From Combretum micranthum (Eukaryota; Streptophyta; Magnoliopsida; Myrtales; Combretaceae): a stretch of 64,000 nucleotides of DNA. A program made the translations under genes and the position numbers. A model generated the notes under the pieces. It did not search any database. It saw only the letters and a list, made by a program, of their open reading frames with translations, and was not told the DNA's origin. The stretch covers positions 186,001 through 250,000 of the forward strand of contig JAMXBD010000363.1 of the NCBI GenBank assembly GCA_024138025.1, given 5' to 3'. This document shows positions 1 to 12,043 of this stretch, in pieces. The first letter of the stretch is position 1, and each line of letters starts with the position of its first letter.

Positions 1-1760
1 GTTGAAATTGTTTTGAAGTTAAATGATGGATGTGGATTATAGAAGTTATTTGAAGTTGTTTGATGAGGGTATTGAGCAGTAATGATGTTTTTAATGTTGT
101 TGGATGTATATGACAGATTGTATATGGCTTTTGTTGAGTTTAAGTTGATTTAGAACATGTAATAAATGATGGAAATGATGTTTACAAGCAAGAGATTTTC
201 GAAACGCGCGCTGCCCTATTTTTCCTAGTTGCATGGGCTCCAATAAAGGCGTGCATCTGCCTGTGCAGACCAAAATTTAGCCTCTGGACGTTTTTTCAAT
301 TTCAGCATGACCTTATGCATGGGTGTGCACAAGCCTATGCTAAGCAAGTTGTAGGGGAACATTGGTTCTAGGCACTTTTTCATGCCCAGCACGGCTTCGA
401 GCAAGATTGTGCAAGAGGCCATGTACCCTGTCATGTTTTTCTTTTTTTTTTTTAATTGTTTATTATAATTATATTCCTTTATATACTTTTCCTTAATCGT
501 TTCTTAGTTCATGATTATTTAAAAAGCTTATATGAATCTCTTATGTAAATGAATATTAAGTTATTCTTTTATAAGAGTTTTGTCTAAGTTTATATGCATT
601 GAATTCTTTTATTTCAGATAATTCATCTCAGTTGAAAGAGTCTACAGGTCTTTTATCAAGTATTCCAGGTACATAGTAACTTTGATTGTTGTTTGCTTAG
701 GATAAGCATAGATTAAATCAATTCTAATAAAAAAGGAATTATAAATTGTTTGAATTGGTTGTGTTATTCGTCGTTTAATCTAGATTGAGGAGCGGCAACC
801 TTATCCAAGTGGACATGGTAGTTAGGCGCTTAGGCCACCTTTGTCATGGTGCCATGACTTTTTTAAGTGGCTCGGCAGGTAATTAATAGGGAGAATAGTA
901 TCGATGTAATATTTGCTTATTCTTAAGAGGAAATAATATGATTTAGTTCACATTTATGGGACCGGTTGAACTAAGTGATATTATGGACTAAGTTAAGTAC
1001 ATTTGAGCAACGACTATTAACCCTAGATGAAATTACTTTTCTCTTTATGGGTTATATCATTTAGGAGATATAGGTATTCAGGTTGCCTATATCAACCTCC
1101 TGAGTATTATGTCATTACTCAGGACTCCCAACTTTCTAGTGGCTAGCTTTGGAGTTTGAATACTCCTTTGTTGGTTGACTAACTTAATAAAATATTAATA
1201 ATTGGATGGTTGATGCATTGCATTTAGCTTAAGTGTACTTGACACTTCGTATTTGCTTTTATTACTTGTGTATTGAGCCTTTGGCTCATGATCTTCTATT
1301 TCAGGTGTTGAAGATGATGTGTTTTATACTCAGATGGTGTTATGGAACCGATTTTGAGGACTTTTTGGACGTTTAGGATGATTAAGAACCTCGACCTCTA
1401 TGAAGGAAAATCTTTTGTAATAGATTAGGAGGAATATGTTTTTGAACTAATGTCATAGTTGTTAGATGTTTTGACAACTTATATGTATTTTATTTCAAGT
1501 ATAACCTAGAGCTTAAGTTTAGAAGCTCTTATGTTTGTATATATATAAGTGGTATTCATTTTGTCATGTATATGCAAGTGGTAAGAAAGTTTGTAATATT
1601 ATGTATGAATCTGTTTTTATGAGATGTTATCAAATGGTTCTCATAATAGGCTTAGGCAAGCAATTCTATAAACTTTCTATTTATAGACAGCCTTACATGT
1701 AATCTTGAAGATTATATGTGGCTGGAGAACTGGATTTGCAGGTTTTAATGAAGTAGCGAA
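1..1760. repeat. LTR-retrotransposon-type debris, copy 1 of a repeated tract
   Basis: No credible gene. The part from about 740 to 1660 is similar to 4390-5100: both contain a 'gagatatagg' block, a 'tactcaggactccca' block and a hairpin of the form TGAGCC-TTT-GGCTCA (1270-1286). Such short palindromes near the end of a long A/T-rich non-coding tract are common in plant Ty3/gypsy LTRs. No terminal TG/CA pair or TSD could be fixed, so the assignment to an LTR is inference. Short ORFs here (60-69 codons) match nothing I recognise. Confidence 0.4.
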
Positions 1761-1765
1761 TTTCG

Positions 1766-3040
1766 GGTCCTTATAAGGATTTTTCCCTATTATGGAAATG
1801 ACTACTAATGTGGTAAAATGACTCATAGAATAAGGAATTTTCCCTATAATAGTAAAATGACCCCTACTATAGAAAAATGGCCCATAGAATAAAGAATTCT
1901 CTCGAGTGTGATAAAATAGCTCTTAGAAAGAGGAATTCCCTCTAATGTGGCTAAAACGAGGAATTCCCTCCAGTGTAGTAAAATGGTTCCTATAGTGTAG
2001 TAAAATAACCCCTAAAATGATAAATTCCCTCCAACTATGTGGCAAAATGACTCCTAAAATGAGGAATTTCCTCTATTTAGGTAAAGTAGCCCATGGAATG
2101 AGGAATTTTCCCTTATTATGGTAAAATGACTCATGGAACGAGGAATATGCCCCTATTATGGAAAAATGACTCTTGGAATGAGGAATTTCCTCCTAATATG
2201 GAAAATGACACATAGAATGAGGAATTCCTCCCATTATGATGAAATTGACATTAAAATGAGAAATTCCCTCACATTAAGGTGAAATGGGCTCTGCAATGAG
2301 GGATTCTCCCTTTTATGGTTAAATGCCCCTCTACAACAAGAAATTCACCCTTAATATAGTGAAATGGCTCTTGTAATGAGGAATTAACCCATACCATGGT
2401 AAAATACTACCTGCAACAAAGAATTCACCCCTAATATAGTGAAATGGACCTTGCAACAAGTAATTCCCCTTACAATGATGATTAACCCCTACTACTGTAA
2501 AATGCCCCCTAAAAAGAGAAATTTACCCCATAATGTAGTGAAAATGACCCTTGCAATGAGGAATTAACTCCTATAGTGGTTAAATGCCCTATCGAATGAG
2601 GAATTCACTCATAATGTGGTGAGATGCCCCTTGCAACGAGGAATTTATCCTTACTATGGTAAGATATCTCATAATTGAGGAATTTATCTCTAATGTGGTG
2701 AAATGGGTCATAGAACAAGGAAATCCCCCTTATTATGGTGAAGTGCCTCTCATAACGAGCAATTAACCCTACTATTGTAAAATGCCTCATAGAGTGAGAA
2801 TTCACCCTTAATTTGGTGAAATTGCACCTACAATGAGGAATTAGCCTCTACAACGAGGAATTATCCCATGTTGTGGTAAAATGGCCCCCATAGCTGGGAA
2901 TTTCTTACTATTATGTTGAAATGCCCCTTACAACGTGGAATTAACTACTATTGTGATAAATTGCCCCATAGAATGATAAATTCTCACCTAATGTGGTGAA
3001 ATGACCCATACAATGAGAAATTAACCCCCTACTATGATAA
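1766..3040. repeat. Minisatellite, about 40-bp period, roughly 30 copies
   Basis: A head-to-tail array of degenerate units of 39-40 bp. Each unit has the pattern GAGGAATT-(C/T)-rich spacer-TATGGTAAAATG-(A/C)CYC-(A/T)(A/T)-GAATGA. Ten consecutive units between about 2050 and 2460 measure 40, 40, 40, 39, 39, 40, 40, 40, 40, 40 bases. Units have diverged strongly from each other but the period is held, so the array is old. It lies between the two similar LTR-like tracts at 740-1660 and 4390-5100. No conserved reading frame runs through it. Confidence 0.85.
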
Positions 3041-3690
3041 ATCTAATACCTTATCTAGAAAATATCTCCTAATTTTTCCTATATATATATATATATAGTA
3101 TTTTTCTTTTTCCTTTCCTTTTTCCATGTTTTGCTGCCTTTTCTTCTCCTTCTCTTTTTTTCCTACGTTTCTTTTTCCTTCTCTTTCTCCATCTCTCTTT
3201 TCTCAAAACCTGAGCTCCAAATCTCAAATTCAACAAGTCTAGAAAGGAAATCAAAGATGGAAAATAAGATTGAAGTAGGAATTAAGCTAAAAGTGTCCTA
3301 AACAATAATAACAAGTAGTAGTGAAAAGGTCAAGAAGTGAAATTTGCTCAAAAAGATAAGTGTAGTTATTTTCTTTGTTTTGATTCTTGTTTATGCATGT
3401 AAATGTTGTGATAGGACTAGATATGTGTAAAACTTGTGATGATGGTGACAAATCAAAGATTTACAAACATGTTTGTTAAAAACCTATATATGTGTATATT
3501 TATGCAAACCAAGTGTTTGATGAAATGAATTGTGGTAATAAGATGTAAATATCTATATAAAGGAGTGTATGAGACAAGATGACGCATGTTTATGCTTATA
3601 ACATGATGTTTCTATTGATGTTTGTCAAAAACAACTTGATAAAATTTGAAGAATAAACAAAGGAATTCGTAACAGGGATCTCCCTATTCA
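3041..3690. other. Intergenic, low complexity
   Basis: Contains a short (TA)n run (3081-3098) and a pyrimidine-rich stretch (3105-3205). No gene or RNA recognised. The minus-strand frame through the pyrimidine tract encodes only a K/R/E-rich low-complexity peptide. Confidence 0.5.
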
Positions 3691-3699
3691 TCAAAGCCG

Positions 3700-3960
3700 T
3701 TACACGGCCGGTGATCTCCTTAGAGCAAATCATTTTCGAAGATAATGGCATGATCACGGCAGTGATGAGAAGCGTTATCTCCTCTAATCATGTTTTTCCC
3801 CTTAATCATGGGTGTGACGAGTCTTGTATTGACCATCATGGCCCCCATAACGACCGTGATGAGATAAGCAAAAGAGATCATAGACCCCATAATGGGCGTG
3901 ATGAAGATGGTGACGATGATCACGACCCCTATCACGGGCGTGATCTGTCTCCTAGTGTTG
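3700..3960. repeat. Minisatellite, about 43-bp period, around six degenerate units
   Basis: Units are built on a partly palindromic core close to ATNACGGGCGTGATGA, preceded by CCCC(A/T). Core positions are near 3760, 3805, 3848, 3890 and 3933, spaced 42-44 bases apart. The array is much more GC-rich than its surroundings. A plus-strand frame (3711-3977) stays open across it and would give repeats of the type DHxPHNGRDE, but this follows from the repeat period and is not evidence of a protein. Confidence 0.7.
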
Positions 3961-4389
3961 TTTCAAAAGAAAAATAAAAAGAAAGGAGAAAGAAAAATAA
4001 AATAAAATAGATATGTGATATGTTAGTTAAATAATATAATTAAACATGAGTTTAGTTAATTTATAGATTTAATAAATAATTAGATTAATTAAAAGAGTTA
4101 GATATAAAATGAACTTAGTTGATTAACTTAAGTTCAACTTGACCTAAATGGAATTGAATAAGTTAAAATGAATTAGATTGAATAGGTTTAATCGCCTTGG
4201 CTTAGTAATTGAATTAAATGATGAATTCTAATTAATTTGGCTAAGTTAAGGTAATATAGACTTAATAAATAACAATTAGGTTTAGTTAATAAATTAGGAT
4301 AAACCTTAGTATAACATGGGGAATATGTTGTTTCAAATGTGTATTTGATTAAGAAATGAATGTTTTTGAATATGTATGAGGTGATGAGA

Positions 4390-5180
4390 AATGTGTTTGA
4401 CGGTTGTGAACCTTAAATGGGTCTATTTTCTCTTCCTTGGATAAGCAGAGGAGATATAGGTACCCAGACTTCCTATATCATCCCTTTAAGCAGCTATTGT
4501 TACTCAGGACTCCCAGATTCCCTTGGATTGTTCCGGAGTGTGAGTGCTTCAGTATTGATTGATTTATTTTAAATTGAAGATAATAACTTGTTGTTTGTAC
4601 ATTGCATTTAGCTAAGCTTGTGCACCATTTCGAGTATGTTTCTTTTACTGTGTACTGGGCTTCGGCTCATTATTGTTGTTGTCATTCTTTTTCTAGGTAT
4701 TGTTGATTGATGTTGATGATATTGTTAATGATGATGATGATGATGAGGATCGATGATTGATGATGATAACGGTGTTTTGATGAAGATGATGTTGATGGTG
4801 ATGACCTTGGGTTTATGGGAGATATTAGAGAAGCAAAGTGAGATAAGGCCAATGAATGATTGTATTGTATTTTATTTTATTTTATCTTTTGTAAAGTTGT
4901 ATATTCTTTAAGGACTTGGTTAAGTAGCCCATATTTTGTAAATAAACTTTAGCTTTGTTTTGAGAAAGTTGATCTACTTTATATGAGTAGAAGTTAGAAA
5001 TGCTTTTATAAAGTTGTTTTATTGTTATAAATCTAGTTATTTTGAGAATCTAATTACAGGATTTCATAATTTAAAATTGAGTAGTAATGTTTACGATAAA
5101 CATATCATTCTAAAAAGCTTGAGTGTGTAATACATAAAATATTATATGTGGTTGTAATGTCTTAATTAAAAGTTAGGGAA
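4390..5180. repeat. LTR-like tract, copy 2 of the repeat at 740-1660
   Basis: Shares with 1020-1330 the 'gagatataggta' block, 'tactcaggactccca', 'acattgcatttagct' and the GGGCTTCGGCTCA hairpin (about 4664-4677). A GAT-rich microsatellite lies at 4690-4810. Could be the second LTR of an element enclosing the two minisatellites, but I could not find matching ends. Confidence 0.45.
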
Positions 5181-6263
5181 TTACATAATGTATGGATGTT
5201 TTGCTAATCTATTATGATGAATGTGATAACAAACATGCTGATGGTTTGGATGTATATAGCCTTTTGAATGTCTAGAGTATGCGTGATCACCTGGAAATTA
5301 ACTAAAAACTATTGGTACCATAAATGAAATGGACATGCATTATACAATTTGCATAAATTGTGGCAGCCTACTACATGTTAGTATTTTAATTCTTTAGTAC
5401 TGCTTGGTTTCTAAATGATATTTTTAGAAAAGGTTACCATTGTTCCTTCGGTTACATAGGAACTACTAGCAAATGAAGGACACTACCTACAGTATCGATT
5501 TGAAAGGACTAACACTTAGTGGAGGTTCTAAGGCATAAAATAGGAAATGAGTGATAAAATACTATAAATATAAAGTGATAATTAATGTGAGTGTTGTTAT
5601 CATTCTTGTATACTTAGTTTCTCCTGGGTAAGGGGGTCATTAAGTAATGGTTCCTTCAACCCCGATAAGAGGCCATAAATCTTCATCCTATTTAGATTCC
5701 GAGCTATCTAAGCTTGTATTTGAGCATATGTTTGTTTGTTGTATTACATATGATTATTAATAACTTGTTTGATGTGTAGTATGTTCTAATTATTTACTGA
5801 GTTCGTGGTTTACGCTCACACTCCTATATTCCTTATAGGTTAATCCTTCACCCATGGTTGGTATTTTCCTAGAGCATAGCATCAGTAAGGTTCTAAAGCT
5901 AGAAGGATTATGTGTTAGATGGGATACTATCATCCAATGATACAAGTTAGATGATGTTTGAACATTATTTTATATATTTTGAGGATTTTACTTATAAGTT
6001 GTGGTATGTAGTATCTTATTATTCAGACAATCATTTAAAAAGTTCTATCTATGATGATGTATTTTATACGTGTTCATCATTCTTATCATTGCAACCCAAA
6101 AGATCCTGTTTTGTTAAATTATGTCATTTTCCAAGGTAAAACTAGTAATAACATGCATGTGTGATCCTTTCTAATGTTACCCAATCTTTCTAAATACAAC
6201 TTTTAGACATCATATAGTATCCTAATATGTATGTTACTACCAGGGTACCCTTAGGGCGTGACA
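5181..6263 (+). repeat. LTR-like 3' end (E0) with terminal GGTACCCTTAGGGCGTGACA
   Basis: The right end (6244-6263) is nearly identical to the 3' termini of E1, E2 and E3 and, inverted, to E4. It also has an ACTGAG...GCTCAC hairpin-like motif near 5800-5822. Upstream of the terminus I could not align it with E1-E3, so it may be a different family sharing terminal bases. The left end and TSD (right flank attcc) are not identifiable. Confidence 0.5.
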
Positions 6264-7999
6264 ATTCCTCCTGGTGTTGCATAGCTACTATAGTTCAAAG
6301 GAAAATCTAGGCCTGCCTTTTATATAGGGTTTAGCTATGCCAAATAATTAGGTTTTACAAATAATTAATTTTAGGGATGATTTCAAAATTGCCCCTCAAA
6401 CTTTTATCTAGTTGTAGATTAACCACTTGTGCTAATTTTTGGAAGTCTTAGGGGAAAATTTGCATTGAAGTAATAATCTAAGCAAATAATTTGCAATTTT
6501 CCCTTAATTTTAAAAGCTCAACTCAGCTAGATATTTTCAGTATTTACTTTCAATTGCATAACCATAAATATAATGGCAAGTAAACCTATGTAGGCCAAAA
6601 TATATAAGTTAAGAACAATTTATATTAATACTCTCATATGCAATGTCTAGTAGGAGTAGGTCTAAACCAAAAATCACATTCTCTATTTCATTTGAAAATC
6701 AACCTCTTATTAGATAGGTGAAAAATCCTCATGTCAAAAGGTTGAAGAGGAGTTATAGTGATTCAAAATTGATGGATGAACTCTTGAACAAAAAATTTAT
6801 CATGTCGAAAGTTTTTCAATAATTGAATTAACACAAATCTAAGAAAAAATAAAGGAGATAAAAATAGAAAAGAAAACATAAAGAGAAGAAAGGATAGGCA
6901 CAATGATTATGTAAGAAACCTCAATAATAAAGAACAATTCACATGAACCACATTAGTACCTTGAAGTATTACTATATTTATATGTGTACATTTAGTGATT
7001 ATGACCCCAAATGGAGATGTATTCATTAACTTAACACCCTATATCAATCCTGATAACCTTTTTGAAGGTAATAATGCATCACTACTAATTTCTCACATAG
7101 GCAATATAACTATTTGTGCAAATGGTCATCACTTGATTCTAAAAGATGTCTCATATGTTCCTTTCTAAACTCATAACATACTGTATGTCATTAAATTGTG
7201 TCAAGATAGTCATTGTAGTATCAATTTCATTGATTCTCTCTATTCTATTAAGAATTCTAATATGGGCAAATCCTACTCTAACATCTAACTAGACGTCGTT
7301 TGTACCTTATCATTTTAAAGAATGTCTAGTTACTTCGGTTTCTCCTTACACCAGTTGTCCCGAATGAAATTTGGTAACTTGGCATTTCTGTTTTTGTCAT
7401 CATCACATTGAAGTCCTTAATATGTTAGCTCAACATTAGTTTATCCAATTCAAATCCTCTCAGGAATCCATACATCTTGCCATTCTTGTTGTATTAGAAA
7501 GTCCACTCACCTTTCATTTTAGTCATCAACTTGTAAGGCACAAAAACCTCAAATTTTAATCCATCCGAATGTATGACAAGTACAATTTAAATTAAACCTT
7601 AGGTTTTAGTACTAGATGCTCCTAGATTTTCCCAATGCATAATAAAAGTGAAGGCTTGCCTTATTTTAAGTAGTTTAAAAGTTTAGGTGAAAATCATTTC
7701 CCTAATATTATCAAAATTTTCCATAATGATGGTAGTAGTGAATTTGTTAACAAAGCTTTATCTACATTCCTAAGTGAACATGACATATAACTTTATCTCT
7801 CATTTGCTTAAACTCCTAGACAAAGTGGAGTTATTGAATGCAAACATCATCAAATTGTTGGCGTAACCTACATTATCTGCTTGCATGCCAATATTCTCAA
7901 ATTCAACCCCCATTCTCCCCAGCCCTTTAGGTAAATGCCATCTTAATAGCCATCTATACCATAAATTGATTCCCCCTAGCCACATTTGATCATTAGTTA
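6264..7999 (+). pseudogene. Ty1/copia polyprotein fragment, part 1 (protease/pre-integrase/integrase)
   Basis: About 6990-7250 translates in the plus direction to a copia protease-end/pre-integrase segment, with motifs such as ISHIGN, LKDVSYVPF and LCQDS. Further on (about 7700-8000) an integrase-like core is visible in broken frames (EFVNK, PRQSGVIE). Many stops and shifts interrupt it, so it cannot make a protein. The frame is cut at 8000 by E1 and resumes at 11620. The first 700 bases (6264-6980) are non-coding and may include the element's 5' part, but no LTR was recognised. Domain identity rests on family knowledge of copia pol order; lineage is not assigned. Confidence 0.6.
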
Positions 8000-8000
8000 T

Positions 8001-11000
8001 TGCAAGCCACTAGATTTTATGCTACGGTTTATGCTTAAACCCTAAACCAAAAGTCAACCAGAAACCCTAAAGTCAACATATAGGTGACAAACTCTAGTAA
8101 ATTTAGATCCGACAATCCCATGCTTTTAACCTCTAAACAATGGAATTAAGATAATTATGGATTATAGTCCGTAATAATATAAGAAAGTTTAAAAATATCA
8201 GATTCATTAAAATTTAGTTTGTTCCGGATTCAAATGGGAACAGATTTCGAAAATCATGCCTCGGTACATCGAACCATAAAAACATTTTGATAATACCATT
8301 AGACTCGTAAAAATATAAGGATTTCAAAAATATCAATTTTGTAATTTTTCGGTATTTAAAAATATCATATATAGCTTAATTACTTATATTTTCTTTACTA
8401 CCAGTATTAATTTGTCTTATCTATTATTCATAGTATCATTCTATATTATTTGTTACTATTTACCTATTTCTACTTTTCTACCATCTATTCTTACACTCTA
8501 TCATATCTATTTCTTATTTTTTACTTTTTCCATATAACTTTATTTACATCATACCTTATAAATTATTAATTTTCATTAACAAAATTACAAAACAAATCAA
8601 ATCTCACCCTCTCTCCTCCCTTTCTCAAACCGGCGCACTCTAAACACACACCCCCCACCCCCACCACCCCCCCCCCCCCCCCCAACTCATATATCTATTT
8701 TTTTCTTTTTTAATTAATTTTATTCACATAATTTTTGCTCTTCAAACCTCTATAAGTACTCAATCTCCCTCCATTTCTTTCACGCATTCATTTACCTTAT
8801 CAAAACTCTCTCAAATTTTCCTTTTATCTTTTCTCTCTACAATCTCTTCTTAACTTCCCACATCTCTACCATTTCCATACCAAAACAACCTCTCTTTTAC
8901 TGATATCTATATTTCTACTTTAGGTAAAACTCTTACCTATGCTTTCTTATCATGTCATGTAACTTAACATGACCATGGTGTATGTTTCCTAAACATCAAA
9001 GTGTTATAGAAGCAACACTATATTCATGTTTTGTTCTTATTCATGAATAAATTTCATTTTATTTATTGTGTTGTTTTATTATTGTTATATTGGCACATGT
9101 TATTATTATTGTTCTAATCTAACTTCTATATATTAGTAACTATATTTATGTATATATATTTCTTAGAGCATATAAACTCACTAACATAACCGTTATTTAT
9201 TCATTTATGCTTTGCAATTTATTTATTTATCTATTCCATATTTTTATATTACAACTAGTCTTTCTAATCTTAGATTTGTCATCATCAAGTTAAAACAATT
9301 TTCTTATTTCTTTTGTTTTTCTTTTTTGACTTACCCATGTATAAGTCCGAAAGCCTTAAATCAAGCTAAGACTTCCAATATTTGATATTTATTATTTGGT
9401 TATCTCTATAATTTCCATCTTTCTTATTAAATATTTTTCTTATGTTACTTAGCTATAAACTCATATTCATGCATAGTCATGTTGATTGTTGTGTTATTAA
9501 GAACAAAAAGGGTTCTTTCTTAAGTATAAGAAAATAAGTTCAACTTACTTTAAAAATATAATTTTATCACTTAGGAAAAGTTTTACTAAAATTTAGAAAC
9601 TTTGTATCAACAAAATGCTTTTCAAATAATTTTAGATAAGATCACCATAGATTTTAGTGTTGTTAATATGCAAGGACTTTTCAAAAATTAACTAAGAGAC
9701 TCTTTACTCTTTCTTTTTTAAAACTACAATTCAAAACCTTAATGTTGATAATACTTTGCTATAAGAGGTTTTATTTAAAACTTGTCTATAAAATCCTCAC
9801 TAACATTTTTAAAAAGTACAAAGATCAAAACAAGCTAAAAATAAGGTTTACTTAGGAAATAAAATTTGGAGATAACTTGGAAAGAATAAAATTTTTTAAT
9901 CAAAATTATCTTTTAAAGATTAAGGAAAAATAAATTATATCGCATATTTAGTGACTAAAAAATCTTTAGTTTTATTTCCAAACAACTTAAAATAATTTTG
10001 ACAACTTCACTTTTCAAGCTATTAAGACAAGATTGTTTTATGAAAATCATTGATTAAGACAACATCATTAGCATCATGTGTATAATATGAGTTGCATATG
10101 TATCAAAAGGATTTTTCAACTATATATATTTATATGTTTGCTATTGGGTTCTTGGTTGATAAAAAGTTTGGAAAAATTATGTTTTAAGGGTTGGGATTTT
10201 CGTGTCAATTCTATACCACATCTTTTTGGAACCCACATGACTTTTTATGATAAAAATAACCTTAGAAATAGATAAATTTTTTTGAGCAGGTAGAAAATGG
10301 TACATAATATGCGAAATTACAAGTTAAAATGAGCAAGTTATGGCCATTTCAAGTTGGAATTTCCCTTCATATGAATTTTGACAAGCTTAGTAAAATAGAC
10401 TTTGCGAGTTTAAGTAGAATTTCCAAGAAATACTCATTTTAGATATTTCTCTTGTTTAGGCAACGAAAAGCTCGAGTTTCCTTATCTAAAGGACTACTTC
10501 GACTAGGAGTTTTCTGCTGCCATGGCTAAGTGAGTTTAATTTCCTATATTCTTGTACTTATGTTTTCACTTGTAGATTAGCGGCACTAGAATTAGGAAAG
10601 GATAAAACATGAAGGCGCATGTGCCTTACATATATGATTGAAATGGTGTTAAGCATATCGTGGTGGGAATTGTTAAATAAATAATGTTTGATTTAGCATA
10701 GAAATGATATGTCTGCAAACTCTATGATCACTATTAAAATATCTAATATTATGTTATGACTACTTTAACAAAATGATTCATGCATAACATGTAGTGAGTC
10801 ACATTGTATTCATTTCTATATCCTTGGTGGGACGAGGGCATAGTAGTGAGGTCCGTAGAAACCGAAAATCTACTTTATGGCGAATGTTGCTCGATTAAAA
10901 TGGTGAGTAGACACTCGAATTAACTACATCTTAGCAGCTAGTAGTAACTCGTATAGAAACTACAAAAACTTCATTTGCAAAATTATGGCATTATGGCTTG

Positions 11001-11619
11001 GAGCACCTAACCTCAAATAGAGGGGTAAATCCATTCAACATATGATTTCCGAAAAATCATATGTATTATTTGCTCACATGTTTGTTGCATCTCATATGCT
11101 TGTATAAATAGCTTATTTGAATATTGATTGCTAGAGTACTTTATTTGTGAAATTAATTCTCACTAAGAAAGGAAGCTTATCCCTTTGTAGATATTTATTG
11201 CAGCACCCCTACCTTTGGTTGACGCCCAGAGATATTTCTCTTAGGTACTACCTTTTTGGATTCAGAAGATTTTGGATGAAGTCAAAGACTAGATGTAGAC
11301 TTATACTTCTAAGTAAATCTCCAATGTATCTATTTTGGAATAGACTATGATGGACTTTATTATTCGCTAGGGGAATGCCCCTTTAATCCTTGTGAGACTC
11401 CCATATTTTTTTAAAGGTGTTTATGTTGTGATTTCCATTCTTAACTACTATTATGAATGTCTTCTTAAACAACTTATTTCAAAGTTGGTCCTCTATGATC
11501 GTGAATGTACGCCTTACACTCGGTATCAAAGCTTTCGGGATGACTAAGATTGTCATACTTAAGCTTTAATATTGAGTGTGGTGGCCTGTTGCCTTTAGGG
11601 TACCTTTTGGGGCATGACA
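8001..11619 (+). mobile_element. E1: 3.6-kb giant solo-LTR-like element, TSD gttat
   Basis: Begins TGCAAGCC and ends GGGGCATGACA, with perfect 5-bp duplications gttat at 7996-8000 and 11620-11624. It interrupts a copia integrase. It aligns in patches with E2 and E3: an early 'gtcaacc(a/g)gaaaccctaaa' block, a 'ccattagactcgtaaaaatataagg' block (8300-8325), a TATA-like 'ctctataagta' (8749), a 'tcatgtcatgtaactta' block and a late 'gttaaaatgagcaagttatggcc' block. No coding domain is recognisable. TG...CA ends, 5-bp TSD, a promoter-like TATA and lack of genes fit a solo LTR of a large-LTR retrotransposon; a non-autonomous element with no LTRs of its own is the alternative. A homopolymer of about 17 C lies near 8667-8683. 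Confidence 0.75.
10522..10533 (+). promoter_or_regulatory. Conserved ATG-GCN-NNG-TGA motif / GTGAGT donor context in E1
   Basis: The 12-base string is ATGGCTAAGTGA followed by GT. The equivalent positions in E2 and E3 keep the pattern ATG GCN NNG TGA GT. It can be read as a three-codon micro-ORF or as an eight-base exon piece ending at a consensus GTGAGT 5' splice site. It lies about 1.1 kb before the E1 right end. Confidence 0.45.
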
Positions 11620-12043
11620 GTTATCCTTTGACTTCCTTCACAACTTGGCATTAGATTTTCAATTCCTCTGCATGTTTGGATGTTTGTTTTTCCAACAGTA
11701 TATCTCCAATCCTAGACAAACATTTCCCCTGTTCCACTCTTTACATCTTCTTTGCATATTTGGCTAAGTATAAAGGTTAGTGCTCTTTTACACCACTTAT
11801 GTCCAAGTTTACACAAGTTGTCATGTGGTTTTTTCAAGAATAAAAGTTTCTTTGCCAAAAACTTGGCTTATCCATATCCATACTATTGTATAAAAAAAAA
11901 TCTTGTAATCACACTTTTTAATCTAAGTTTAATTATATAATAAAACTAAATGACAAAAAGAATAAGAACTAAAAAAAAAATAAGACTTAAGAGCAAAAGA
12001 TTTCTCTAGAAAGCAATACAGAGAGTAACATATGTATACATAT
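11620..12043 (+). pseudogene. Ty1/copia integrase fragment, part 2
   Basis: Continues the copia polyprotein fragment interrupted at 8000: after the gttat duplication the plus strand reads like the copia integrase C-terminal part (FGCLFF and a nearby YKG motif), with stops. It fades out near 11940 and is cut by the gypsy element whose LTR begins at 12044. Together with 6264-7999 it represents one older copia insertion. Confidence 0.5.

Noticed and set aside
1766..3040. CRISPR-like array
   Set aside because: Units are contiguous and all parts vary; no constant repeat with unique spacers, and this is plant nuclear DNA.
3069..3254. 61-codon K/R/E-rich minus-strand frame
   Set aside because: Low-complexity translation of a pyrimidine-rich tract.
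3711..3977. 88-codon plus-strand frame, H/D/R-rich
   Set aside because: It is the translation of the 43-bp minisatellite; no domain, and the frame reflects repeat structure.
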